Source: JACRCT01 sp049841135
GTDB taxonomy: Bacteria > Myxococcota > Myxococcia > Myxococcales > UBA5297
Assembly: GCA_049841135.1 (NCBI GenBank)
Contig: JASGHK010000001.1
Span: 372,001 to 436,000 of the forward strand
Reading direction: 5' to 3'
DNA length: 64,000 nt
Shown here: positions 9,550 through 18,397 of the stretch, one piece after another
How the letters are laid out: the number at the start of each line of letters is the position of its first letter
Numbering within the stretch: the first letter of the stretch is position 1
The notes under the pieces: model-generated
What the model was told of the DNA's origin: nothing
The model's database searches: none
What the model saw: only the letters and a program-made list of their open reading frames with translations
Translations under genes and position numbers: made by a program

Positions 9550-10459
9550 ATGCAGCTTTCGACCTTGCCGATCTCGTCGGGTTCGCTCGCGCTTTACCTC
9601 TCCGAGATCAACCACTACCCGCTCCTCACTCAGGAGCTGGAGCAGACGCTGGCGCGCAAGTACCGCGCGGAGCACGACCTCCAAGCGGCCCACACGCTCA
9701 TCACGGCGAACCTGCGCTTCGTGGTGAAGGTCTCCTACGAGTACCGCTCCTACGGGTTGCGGATGGCCGACCTGATCCAGGAGGGCAACATCGGGCTGAT
9801 GAAGGCGGTGCAGAAGTTCGACCCGGACAAGGGCATCCGCCTCATCTCGTACGCGGTCTGGTGGATCCGCGCCTATATCCAGAACTACATCCTGAAGAGC
9901 TGGTCGCTGGTGAAGCTGGGCACGACGCAGGCGCAGCGCAAGCTCTTCTTCTCGCTGGCGCGCACCAAGCGGGAGATCGAGAAGCTCTCCGCGCCCGGCG
10001 AGGCCTCGCCCGACGCACGGCGGATCGCCAAGAAGCTGCGGGTGAAGACCAGCGAGGTCACGGAGATGGAGCAGCGCATGGAGGGCCGCGACCTCTCCCT
10101 CGACGCGCCGATGGGCGAGGACGGCGGCAACACGCACGTCGACTTCGTGGTCTCCAAAGCGGCCATCCAGGACGAGGAGCTGGGCGCCAAGGAGGAGAGC
10201 GCCATCGTCACCGCACGGGTCGAGGTGGCCCTGGCGCGGCTCGACCCACGCGAGCGCTTCATCATCGAGAAGCGGGTGATGAGCGACCGGCCGATGACGC
10301 TCAAGGAGCTGGGCCGCCACTTCGGCTTCTCGCGCGAGCGGGCCCGTCAGCTCGAAGATCCGCGCCAAGGAGAAGCTCAAGCAGGAGCTGATGGCGCTGA
10401 TGGGAGACTTGTCGTCCGAGGGTCGCTCGGAGCCGGTCAAGGTCGCCGAGGCGGGCTGA
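9550..10459 (+). CDS. RNA polymerase sigma factor, RpoH/SigB type, frame broken near the end
   Basis: A sigma-70 family factor of the RpoH class. Region 2 is seen in LIQEGNIGLMKAVQKFDPDK and RLISYAVWWIRAYIQNYI. The RpoH box is present as AQRKLFFSLAR, and region 4 contains TLKELGRHFGFSRERARQLE. In the RpoH class this box contributes to core RNA polymerase binding. The frame breaks at 10355-10356, where CTCGAAGATCC should be CTCGAGATCC, restoring QLEIRAKEKLKQEL and a stop at 10457. The repaired length is 302 residues. The start at 9550 has a strong GGAGGAAG ribosome-binding site. In myxobacteria such factors (SigB/SigC-like) serve heat shock or development; which applies here is not known. The end overlaps the convergent YkgJ-type gene. 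Confidence 0.88.
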
Positions 10460-10937
10460 CCCCGAACAGCGCGGTGATCGGAATGGGACGGGCCTCGGGC
10501 TCCAGGGAGTCCGAGGCCCGCGTCAGCTTGGCCGAGAGGCGGTGGAGCTCGGCGCTGGGCACCTGCTTGCCCGTCAACAGCGCGCAGAAGAAGGTCCGGC
10601 AGCCGAACGGCCGGTCCGCGTAGACCGAGCAGCGCAGGCCGGTCTCGTCCAGCAGCGCGCACGCGCCGTCCTCGCGCGCGGCCGGCCACGCCCTGCCCTG
10701 CTTCTTCAGGGCCCGCTCCAGTCTCAGCCGCTCCACCGGCAGCAGGTAGGGCTCGCGGCGCGTGACGGCCAGGCGGCAGCACTCGCCGCTCTTGGCGCAG
10801 CTCGTGGAGGCCAGCAGCGCATCGACCTCGCGGAAGACCGCCTCCAGCCCGGTGAGCGCCCGCCTCTCGAGGACCGGGCGTGGCAGGGCTGGCTCGTTCT
10901 CCAGCAGGTCTTCCTCTTCGTCGGTGAGTCGAGCCAT
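10437..10937 (-). CDS. YkgJ-family cysteine-cluster protein
   Basis: A 166-residue protein of the zinc/iron-chelating YkgJ type. The cysteine pattern is visible: SCAKSGECC near the middle, then GACALL, RCSVYADRPFGCRTFFC. Such proteins probably bind an iron-sulphur or zinc centre; the biochemical role is unknown. The start is ATG at 10937, with GTG at 10940 as an alternative. Its 3' end overlaps the 3' end of the sigma-factor gene by about 23 bases (convergent). A strong hairpin separates it from the calpain gene upstream. Confidence 0.75.
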   Translation of the reverse strand: MARLTDEEEDLLENEPALPRPVLERRALTGLEAVFREVDALLASTSCAKSGECCRLAVTRREPYLLPVERLRLERALKKQGRAWPAAREDGACALLDETGLRCSVYADRPFGCRTFFCALLTGKQVPSAELHRLSAKLTRASDSLEPEARPIPITALFGVSPPRRP

Positions 10938-10952
10938 CACCGTCCAGATAGC

Positions 10953-10989
10953 AAAGCCCCGCCGGCGCAGCCAAGTGCGCCGGCGGGGC
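10953..10989 (-). terminator. Intrinsic terminator of the first calpain gene
   Basis: A perfect 14-bp GC-rich stem (arms 10956-10969 and 10976-10989, six-base loop), followed on the minus strand by TTTGC. It lies just after the calpain gene's stop and before the YkgJ-type gene on the same strand. Confidence 0.65.
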
Positions 10990-11023
10990 CAACCCGACTA
11001 CCAGCTCCAGCGGCAGCCTGTCG

Positions 11024-12775
11024 CTACTGGATGGTCATGAAGGAGCGGTAGAGCTTGCGGAAGTCGTCGAGCTTGAGGTTGAAGATGCCGTCGTTCCTGC
11101 CGTCGCCGGCCGGCTCCGACTCGCCCCAGGGATTGCGCATCTGGACGTACTTGACGCCGTCCTTCTCCGAGTAGCCGAGGATCGAGTAGGCGTGGTTGGC
11201 GTACACGCCGGTGTTGGTGTAGCGGGCCTCCTCGGTCTCGCCGTAGGTGCCGGCGCCGACGGGGCGCTTCTCGTCGACCGCCGCCTTGATCTCGCTCCAG
11301 AGCTTGTCGGGGCCCATGTACTCGATGTTCTGGTTCACGCCCGGCTTGCCGGTGCAGGCCTCCCACACGTCGTTGCTGCGGCCGCCGTTGCCGATGGCGT
11401 TGTAGCTTCCCTTCCACTGCGCGTAGGCCTTCTCGAGGAGCGGGAACCGAGAGCCTCCATGCCCTTCTCGCTCTTGTCGCCGGCCGACGAGCCGTACAGC
11501 GGGCCGCCCCAGGAGCGGGCGTAGAGGTCGCCGTCGACCTTGATCTCCACGTTCTTGGTGCCGCCGCCGTACCAGTCGCGCTGCTTGAAGGTCACCGTGT
11601 AGGTGCCGTCGCCGTTCTCCTTGATCATGTTCTGGAGGACCTCGGGCTGCGACTTGGCCAGCGCGGCGATGGCGGCCGGGAAGTAGCAGTCGCCCAGCTG
11701 GCCCTGCTGCACGTCCTCGGGCTTGATGCCGTCCTTGAAGAGCGGGCCCGTGAAGCGCTTGGTGTTGAACTTGGGCTTGCCGTTGGCGTCCAGCTCGTCC
11801 TTGTGGAGCGCGGGATCCGGCAGGTCGACGGTGCCGCCCGGACCCGCCGTGCCGCCGGGGACCACCAGCGCGTCGCCGGCCGGGATGGTGAAGTTGGTGT
11901 TGTTCTTCCCGTCGGTGGCGAAGACCTTGATCGGGTCGCCGGCCTTGCCGGGGATCTTGAGGTTCGCCGGCATCTGCCCCTGGTCGTCGATGCTGACGGT
12001 GACCTTGTCGCCGGTGCGCGCGTTGACGAACTGCAGCTTGGCGCCGGGCTCGCTGATCTGGCGGCTGCCGTTGATGTTGGTGATGTTGATCTTGCCGGCG
12101 CCGTCATCGGCGAGGCCGACGCGGAACAGCGCGACGACGGCGTTGCGGGTGTCGCTGCTGGCCAGGCCCTTGGCCTGGAGGGTGACCCAGTCGCCGACCT
12201 TGCCGTCCGCGGTGCGGGCGCGCATGCGGATGACGTCGCCCTCCTGCATCTCGGGCATCTTGCCGCTGAACTTGCCGCTGGCGTCGGTCTGGCCGAGGAC
12301 GAAGGTGTCCTCGTTGTGCAGGCGCTGCCCGGGAGCGGTCGTCAGGTTGATGGCCTCGATGGTGACGTTCGGGCCCGCCAGGCCGGCGATGCCGTTCTTC
12401 TGGTCGCCGCTGACCACGACCTTGAGCGGGTCGAGGTTGGGCTTGGGGTCGTCACCGCCGAGCTGGGCGCGGCCGACGACGGCCTCGAGGAAGTTCTTCA
12501 CCGCCGGAGCGAGCGGCACCGCGCCCTTGTCGAGGATGGTCTCCAGGTCCTTCTTCTCGGTGGCCGACAGGCCGCCCTTGACGAGCTCCAGCTGCTGCTG
12601 GCGGGTGATGCCCGGCTTGGAGAAGCTCGGTGACCGCCTTGGCGAAGCTCAGCTTGGAGCCGTCGGCGACCGCCGCCAGCACCTGCACCAGGTTCGAGTC
12701 GTCGAGCGTGGTGCTGTTCTTCTCCATCGTCTTGTAGAGGCTGCTGAGCTTGGTGTCCTTGATGGTGATCGTCAT
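11024..12775 (-). CDS. Calpain-family (C2) cysteine protease, copy A, two frame breaks
   Basis: Repaired length is 582 residues, colinear with the intact copy at 13403-15160. Order: an N-terminal helical region, two beta-sandwich-like segments (GPNVTIEAINLTT, ISEPGAKLQFVNARTG), then the protease domain. Catalytic residues are visible: Cys in QGQLGDCYFPAA, His in NHAYSILGYS, Asn in MRNPWGES. No signal peptide is seen. Break 1 at 12623-12624 is one extra base in GAGCTC; at break 2 (about 11449-11455) two extra bases lie in and next to GAGCTC, judged against copy B. The start matches copy B (ITIKDTKLSSLY). Calpains are mainly eukaryotic, with scattered bacterial members. The breaks may be sequence errors, but decay of a duplicate cannot be excluded. 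Confidence 0.8.
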
Positions 12776-12833
12776 CGAATCCTCCCCTGAGGGGCCGCGG
12801 GGTCAGCCGGGCCAGGTGGTGAAGTGGAGGAAT

Positions 12834-12859
12834 TGTCGCACATGCCCGCAAAGAGTTGC
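12834..12859 (-). promoter_or_regulatory. ECF-like promoter motif, calpain copy A
   Basis: On the minus strand GCAACT (12854-12859) and GCGACA (12834-12839) are 14 bases apart, ending 59 bases before the start codon. The same pair at the same spacing precedes copy B, and GTGCGACA alone occurs 67 bases before the phospholipase D-like gene. An AAC-containing -35 and a CGAC-containing -10 resemble extracytoplasmic-function sigma promoters. Confidence 0.4.
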
Positions 12860-12922
12860 TCCGCAACGGCTTTTCAGGGCCATTGCGGAGCAGGGAGTTC
12901 GTGAACCAGGGAGCGGCGCCGA

Positions 12923-13297
12923 CTACTTCTTCAGCGATTCCAGTCCCTTGAGGATGGTCGGAAGGTCCCACGTGTCGGGGCCGTAGCGGCCGAGGATGGT
13001 GGGGTTGGGCTTGGCTCCGTCCAGCAGGAACGGGCCCTTGTTTCCGGCCTTGAGGGCGTAGCCCGCCACGGGCTTCTCGGCCATCACTTCCTTCAATGAA
13101 GCCGGGCCCTTGTGGACCTTGGTCACCTTGAGCTTCACCGTCTGGTTCGCGGCCTTCTTGCCAGTGCTGGTGCTGCCCGGAGGCGCCTCCACCTTGGGCT
13201 GGATGGGGCCGGTGTTCACGACGGCCTCGACCTCGGCCTCGATGACCAGGACGGCGCTGGGAATGACCTCTTGGATAGGTTCAGGAGGGAGAGCCAC
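12923..13297 (-). CDS. Hypothetical protein between the two calpain genes
   Basis: About 124 residues if started at the GTG at 13297, which has GAGG eight bases upstream; a TTG at 13327 is also possible. The sequence has strand-like stretches (SAVLVIEAEVEAVVN, VKLKVTKVHKG) and ends in PTILGRYGPDTWDLPTILKGLESLKK. No signal peptide and no recognised family. It lies between two calpain-family genes on the same strand, so a partner or inhibitor role is conceivable, but nothing in the sequence shows this. Confidence 0.6.
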   Translation of the reverse strand: MALPPEPIQEVIPSAVLVIEAEVEAVVNTGPIQPKVEAPPGSTSTGKKAANQTVKLKVTKVHKGPASLKEVMAEKPVAGYALKAGNKGPFLLDGAKPNPTILGRYGPDTWDLPTILKGLESLKK

Positions 13298-13402
13298 GTT
13301 CGACCTCGAGCTGGATGGTGGAGACAAGCGCGCGCCGAACCATCCTGGTTCGGCGCCGCTTGCAGCCTACGGCCTAGAGCCGACAGCCTGCAGCCTGTCT
13401 TC

Positions 13403-15160
13403 TCAGTCGACGTACATGAACGTCTGGTAGAGCTTGCGGAAGTCGTCGAGCTTGAGGTTGAAGATGCCGTCGTTCTTGCCGTCGCCCGAGGGCTCGGACT
13501 CGCCCCAGGGGTTGCGCATGGTGACGTACTTGACCCCGTCCTTCTCCGAGTAGCCGAGGATGGAGTAGGCGTGGTCGGCGTAGACGCCGCTGTTGGTGTA
13601 CTTGGCCTCCTCCTCCTCGCCGTAGGTGCCCGCGCCGCAGGGCCGCTTCTCGTCGATGGCCGACTTGATCTCGGTCCACAGCTTGTCGGCGCCCATGGAG
13701 CTGACGTAGTCCTGCGAGCCGTTCTTGCCCATGCAGGCCTCCCAGACGTCGGAGGAGACGCCGCCGTTGCCGATGGCGTCGTAGCTCCCCTTCCACTGGG
13801 CATAGGCCTTCTCGATCAGCGGGAACCAGAGCTCCATCCCCTTCTCGCTCTTGTCGCCGGTCGAGGAGCCGTAGAGCGGCCCACCCCAGGCGCGGGCGTA
13901 GAGGTCGCCGTCGACGGTGACCTTCTGGTCGACGAACTTGCCCGACTTCCAGTCGCTCTTCTTGAAGGTCACGGTGTAGGTGCCGTCGCCGTTGTCCTTG
14001 ATCATGTTCTCGATGACTTCCGGGTGCGACTTGGCGAGGGCGGCCATGGCGGCGGGGAAGTAGCAGTCGCCGAGCTGGCCCTGGGCCACGTCCTCGGGCT
14101 TGATGCCGTCCTTGAAGAGCGGGCCCGTGAAGCGCTTGAGGTTGAACTTGGGCTTGCCGCTGGAGTCGAGCTCGTCCTTGTGGAGCGCGGGGTCCGGGAG
14201 GTTGACGGTGCCCGTGGGGCCGGTGGTGCCGCCCGGGACGGTCAGGGCCGGGCCGGCCTCGACGGAGAAGTTGGTGTTGTTCTTGCCGTCGGTGGCGAAG
14301 ACCTTGAAGGTGTCGCCGGGCTTGCCGTTGAGCTTGAGGCCCGCGGGCATCTGGCCCTTGTCGTCGATGGTGACGACGGTCTTCTCGCCGGTGCGGGCGT
14401 TGACGAACTGCAGCTTGGCGCCGGGCTCGCTGATCTGGCGGCTGCCGTTGATGTTGCTCACGTCGATCTTGCCGTTGCCGGCGTCGGCCAGGCCGATGCG
14501 GAACAGGGCGACGACGGCGTTGCGGGAGTCGCTGGCGCTGATGCCCTTGGCCTGGATGGTGACCCAGTCGCCGACCTTGCCGTCCGCGGTGCGGGCGCGC
14601 ATGCGGATGACGTCGCCCTCCTGCATCTCGGGCATCTTGCCGCTGAACTTGCCGCTGGCGTCGGTCTGGCCGACGACGAAGGTGTCCTCGTTGAAGAGGC
14701 GCTGGCCGGGGGCGGTGGTGAGGTTGATGGCTTCGATGGTGACGTTCGGTCCGGCGAGCCCGGTCAGGCCGTTCTTCTGGTCCGCGGTGAGGACGATCTT
14801 GAGCGGGTCGAGGTTGGCCGGCGGGGTCGGGCCTTCACCGCCACCCAGCGTTGCGCGGCCGACCACGGCCTCGAGGAAGTTCTTGGCGGAGGGCGAGAGC
14901 TGGAGCTGGCCGCCGTCGAGCATGGCGCACAGGTCCTTCTTCTCGGCAGCCGACAGGCCCTTCGTCACGATGTCCAGCTGCTGCTGGCGGGTGATGCCCG
15001 GGGCCGCCAGGCTGGTCAGCGCCTTGGCGAAGGAGAGCTTGGAGCTGTCGGCGACCGCCGCCAGGATCTGCACGACGTTGCTGTCGTCGACCTGGGTGTT
15101 CGCCTTGACCATCTGGTTGTAGATGGAGTTCAGCTTCGTGTCCTTGATGCTGACAGGCAT
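13403..15160 (-). CDS. Calpain-family (C2) cysteine protease, copy B
   Basis: An intact 585-residue calpain-like protease. Catalytic residues: Cys366 in GQLGDCYFPAAM, His530 in DHAYSILGYS and Asn550 in MRNPWGES. The first 100 residues are mostly helical with an Ala/Gln-rich core, then about 200 residues of beta-sandwich character, then the protease domain. No signal peptide, transmembrane helix or obvious EF-hand is seen. The start at 15160 has a GGGAGGA site just upstream; the frame is open further but without a ribosome-binding site. It is very similar to copy A over its whole length, so the pair arose by duplication. Confidence 0.85.
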   Translation of the reverse strand: MPVSIKDTKLNSIYNQMVKANTQVDDSNVVQILAAVADSSKLSFAKALTSLAAPGITRQQQLDIVTKGLSAAEKKDLCAMLDGGQLQLSPSAKNFLEAVVGRATLGGGEGPTPPANLDPLKIVLTADQKNGLTGLAGPNVTIEAINLTTAPGQRLFNEDTFVVGQTDASGKFSGKMPEMQEGDVIRMRARTADGKVGDWVTIQAKGISASDSRNAVVALFRIGLADAGNGKIDVSNINGSRQISEPGAKLQFVNARTGEKTVVTIDDKGQMPAGLKLNGKPGDTFKVFATDGKNNTNFSVEAGPALTVPGGTTGPTGTVNLPDPALHKDELDSSGKPKFNLKRFTGPLFKDGIKPEDVAQGQLGDCYFPAAMAALAKSHPEVIENMIKDNGDGTYTVTFKKSDWKSGKFVDQKVTVDGDLYARAWGGPLYGSSTGDKSEKGMELWFPLIEKAYAQWKGSYDAIGNGGVSSDVWEACMGKNGSQDYVSSMGADKLWTEIKSAIDEKRPCGAGTYGEEEEAKYTNSGVYADHAYSILGYSEKDGVKYVTMRNPWGESEPSGDGKNDGIFNLKLDDFRKLYQTFMYVD

Positions 15161-15220
15161 GTGTGTCCTCCCGGGAAATCGGTGCGGCGTGGCGGGCCGC
15201 TGTAGTCGGTTTGGAGCCAT

Positions 15221-15246
15221 TGTCGCACCTCTCGCTACAAAGTTGC
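15221..15246 (-). promoter_or_regulatory. ECF-like promoter motif, calpain copy B
   Basis: On the minus strand GCAACT (15241-15246) and GCGACA (15221-15226) are 14 bases apart, 61 bases before the ATG. Arrangement and distance match copy A. Bases around the two boxes differ between copies more than the boxes do, which argues for selection rather than recent duplication alone. Confidence 0.4.
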
Positions 15247-15370
15247 CTCTGGGGGAAGGATTTGGGGCGACGACGGCTCAACTCGTTGATTTTGCTGGAG
15301 TGTGTCCCGCTTTTTAGGATCCTTGCCCAGTTCGCGGAATACGACCATCCTTCGCGGCCGGAGGCGAATC

Positions 15371-15916
15371 GTGAAGCGCTCCATTGCCATCGGCCAGCTC
15401 GTCTACTTGCGACCGCTCGAGGAGAAGGATGCCGCAGCCCTCGTCGGCTGGTTCGCGGACGACGAGGTCGCTGGCACGCTCCAGCGGTGGAGCCCGAGCG
15501 GTTCGAGTGCCCGCTCTCGCTACCTCGAAGAGGTCGCCCGCAGCGAAGAGGACGTGATGCTGGGCATCTGCACGCGGGACGGCGACCAGCTCGTCGGCAT
15601 GGCGGGGCTGCACACCTTCGATCCCCAAGGCCACAGCGCCCAGTTCGCCGTCGTCGTCGGCGACAAGGCGCAGTGGGGCAAGGGCTACGGCACCGAGGCC
15701 ACGACGCTGGTCCTGGGCCTGGGCTTCGAGACGATGGGGCTCGACCGGATCGGGCTCGAGGTGCTCCACCAGAACGAGCGCGGCATCCGCGCCTACGAGA
15801 AGGCGGGCTTCAGGCGAGAGGCGTCCTCGAGGACGGCCGACGCGCTGGCCATGTCGATCGGGCGCGAAGAGTGGAAGTCGCGGAGGCCGAGAACGGCCTC
15901 CCCTGCCCAGCACTGA
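15371..15916 (+). CDS. GNAT-family N-acetyltransferase (RimJ/RimL type)
   Basis: A 181-residue acetyltransferase that would transfer acetyl from acetyl-CoA to an amine. The N-terminal strand LVYLRPLEEKDAAALVGWF and the motif-A region VVVGDKAQWGKGYGTEATTLVLGLGFETMGLDRI are typical of the RimL group, ending with HQNERGIRAYEKAGFRRE. The start at the GTG at 15371 is preferred for its GGAGG site; the frame continues upstream to 15302 without one. Substrate unknown. The 3' end is eight bases from the convergent YqgE gene. Confidence 0.85.
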   Translation: MKRSIAIGQLVYLRPLEEKDAAALVGWFADDEVAGTLQRWSPSGSSARSRYLEEVARSEEDVMLGICTRDGDQLVGMAGLHTFDPQGHSAQFAVVVGDKAQWGKGYGTEATTLVLGLGFETMGLDRIGLEVLHQNERGIRAYEKAGFRREASSRTADALAMSIGREEWKSRRPRTASPAQH

Positions 15917-15923
15917 CTCTCGG

Positions 15924-16469
15924 CTACTGCAGCCCGCCGGTGTGCATCAGCATGACTGGGTCGATGCCCATGTCGCGCAGCACCGATTCCCACATCTGGG
16001 CCGGAGGCGTCTGCAGCACGTGGTGGCTGGAGGGCTCGGCGGTGATCCAGGCGCCTTCCTGCAGCTCTTTCTCGATCTGCCCGGGCGCCCAGCCGGCGTA
16101 GCCCAGGCACAAGCGGAAGTGCTCGGGCGGGCCTTGGAAGAGCATCTTGAGGCTGTCGAGCGAGCCGGAGACGAACATGCCGTCGAAGAGCGGGATGGCC
16201 TCCGGCACCTCGGTGCGCCCGTGGAGGACGAAGCCGCGCTCGGGCTCGACCGGGCCACCGACGAACACCATCGCCTTCTCGTAGTCGCCCCCCACCTCGA
16301 CGCCGTGGCCGCGGGCGACCTCGCTGAGCTTGAGCGGCGCGGGACGATTGACGACCAGGCCCATCGCCCCGCGGTCGCTGTGCTCGAGCATCAGCACGAC
16401 CGCGCGCTGAAAGTTGGGATCCCCGAGCTGGGGAACCGCGACGAGGAAGCCTGGAGCGATCGCACTCAC
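15924..16469 (-). CDS. YqgE/AlgH family protein
   Basis: A 181-residue member of the UPF0301 (YqgE/AlgH) family, of unknown biochemical function. The full-length signature is present: PGFLVAVPQLGDPNFQRAVV, GAMGLVVNRP, VFVGGPVEPERGFVLH and LCLGYAGWAPGQIEKELQEGAW. Length is the family norm. It is divergent from the MutS-like gene. An AlgH-like regulatory role has been claimed elsewhere, but nothing here supports a specific one. Confidence 0.9.
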   Translation of the reverse strand: MSAIAPGFLVAVPQLGDPNFQRAVVLMLEHSDRGAMGLVVNRPAPLKLSEVARGHGVEVGGDYEKAMVFVGGPVEPERGFVLHGRTEVPEAIPLFDGMFVSGSLDSLKMLFQGPPEHFRLCLGYAGWAPGQIEKELQEGAWITAEPSSHHVLQTPPAQMWESVLRDMGIDPVMLMHTGGLQ

Positions 16470-16545
16470 GGTTTCCAGCTTCGTTGTTTGCCCTGGTCAA
16501 CGCAAGGGCCAATCCCGCTCGGCGGCCTGCTAGAGTGCCGCGCCG

Positions 16546-18385
16546 ATGAACACCGGTCCGATGGATGCCCGCGAGGCCTACCGAGCCCGTCTGGAGCAGG
16601 CGACGAAGCTCGCCGAGAAGCTCGAGCGCAAGAGCTTCTGGTTGTCGAACGCGCGCCTGGCGACGTTCCTCGTCGCGCTCGGGCTCGCGCTCTCCGTCTG
16701 GGCCGGCAAGCTGCCCACGTCCGCGCTCTGGGGCGCCCTCGCCTCCTTCCTGCTCTTCCTCGCCGCCGCCGTCGCGCACGACCGCGTGATCAACGCCAAG
16801 CGGCGCGCCGAAGGCCGGGCCGAGCTCAACCGGCGCGGGCTCCTGCGCCTCGACGACCGCTTCGCCGACCTGACTGAGACCGGCGCGCGCTTCGCCGACC
16901 CGGCGCACCCCTACGCGAGCGACCTCGATCTGTTCGGTCCGGCCTCCCTCTTCCAGCGCCTCGACGCCACGGCGACGCGGCACGGAGAGGACACGCTGGT
17001 GCGCTGGCTGAAGGCCCCGGCGCCGATCGCGGAGGTCCCGGAGCGGCAGGACGCGGTCCGCGAGCTCGCGCCGCAGGTGGATCTGCGCCAGGCCATCCAG
17101 GTCGAAGGGCTGCTCCTCTCGGAGGAGACGAAAGCCAAGCCGGACCCCTCGCGCCTGCTGGAGTGGGCGGAGGGCCCGGGCGAGCTGTCCTGGCGAGGTT
17201 GGAAGGCCATCGCGACGCTCCTCCCCTGCTGGACGGTCCTGGGCTGGATCGGCGCCGAGCTCGAGGTCGTGCCCAAGCTCGCGTGGGCCCTGCCGCTCAC
17301 CCTCCAGGTCGCGCTCGTCATCGCCACCTCCCGCGCCGTGGGCCGCCTGTATGGCCGGCTGCGTGTGCCGGGCGAAAAGCTCAAGCGTTTCGATCCCCTG
17401 TTCGCCGCGGTCGAGAAGGTCGAGCCCAAGGCGCCACTGATGCGCTCGCTCATCGAGAAGACTCGCCTGGAAGGCGCGCCCCCCTCGGTGCAGCTCAAGC
17501 GGCTCGACCGCGCCCTCGCCTTCCTCCAGGTCCGCGAGCAGCCCCTGTTCCACATCCCCGTGAACCTGCTCTTCCTCTGGGACCTGCACTGGGCGACCTC
17601 GCTCGAGCGCTGGCGGGCGCGGTCCGGGACGCGGCTGCGCGGGTGGTTCGAGGCGGTGGGCACCTTGGAGTCGCTCTCCAGCCTCGCGGGCTTCGCCTTC
17701 GAGAATCCGAGCTACGCCTGGCCGGCCGTCTCGGAAGGCGCGTCCAAGCTGGTCGCGCAGGGGCTGGGCCACCCGCTGCTGCCGGGCGCCCGGCGCGTGG
17801 TCAACGACGTGGACCTGGGCGAGGCAGGGACGGTCCTGCTCGTGACCGGCTCCAACATGGCCGGCAAGACCACGCTCTTGCGGGCGGTGGGCGTCAACAC
17901 CGTGCTGGCCCAGGCCGGGGCGCCGGTCTGCGCGACGTCGATGACCCTCTCGGCGCTCCAGGTGGCGACGAGCATGCGCATCCAGGACTCGTTGGCGCGC
18001 GGGCTCTCCTTCTTCTACGCCGAGCTCGAGCGGCTCAAGGCGGTGCTCGAGCTGTGCAAGCAGGCCCCTTCGCTCTTCCTGCTCGACGAGGTCCTTCAGG
18101 GCACCAACACCGCCGAGCGCCAGGCCGCCTCGCGCGCCATCGTGCGCCGGCTCGTCGAGTTGGGCGCGGTCGGCGGCATCGCCACGCACGACCTGGGACT
18201 GACAACCCTGCCCGACGAGACGGGCGGCAAGGTGAAGAACGTGCACTTCACCGAATCGGATCGCGGACGGCGAGATGACCTTCGACTATCGGCTGCGGCC
18301 GGGCATCGTCTCCACTACCAATGCGCTGGCGCTGCTCGCCAAGGTGGGCATCGACGTGGAGATCCCCAAAGGCCAGGCCAAGTAG
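16546..18385 (+). CDS. Membrane-anchored MutS-like ATPase, frame broken near the end
   Basis: About 612 residues when repaired. It has the MutS core and ATPase domains but lacks the N-terminal mismatch-recognition domain. Two hydrophobic segments lie near residues 38-85 (LATFLVALGLALSVWAG, ALASFLLFLAAAVAH) and another pair near 220-265. Walker A is VTGSNMAGKTTLLR, and Walker B is LFLLDEVLQGTNTAERQ. The frame breaks at 18254-18255 (ACCGAATCGG should be ACCGATCGG), restoring HFTDRIADGEMTFDYRLRPG, a MutS-type ending. The stop is 13 bases before hemH. Such MutS-related proteins are not classical mismatch repair enzymes; the function is unknown. Confidence 0.78.
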
Positions 18386-18397
18386 GAGCGAACGCGG

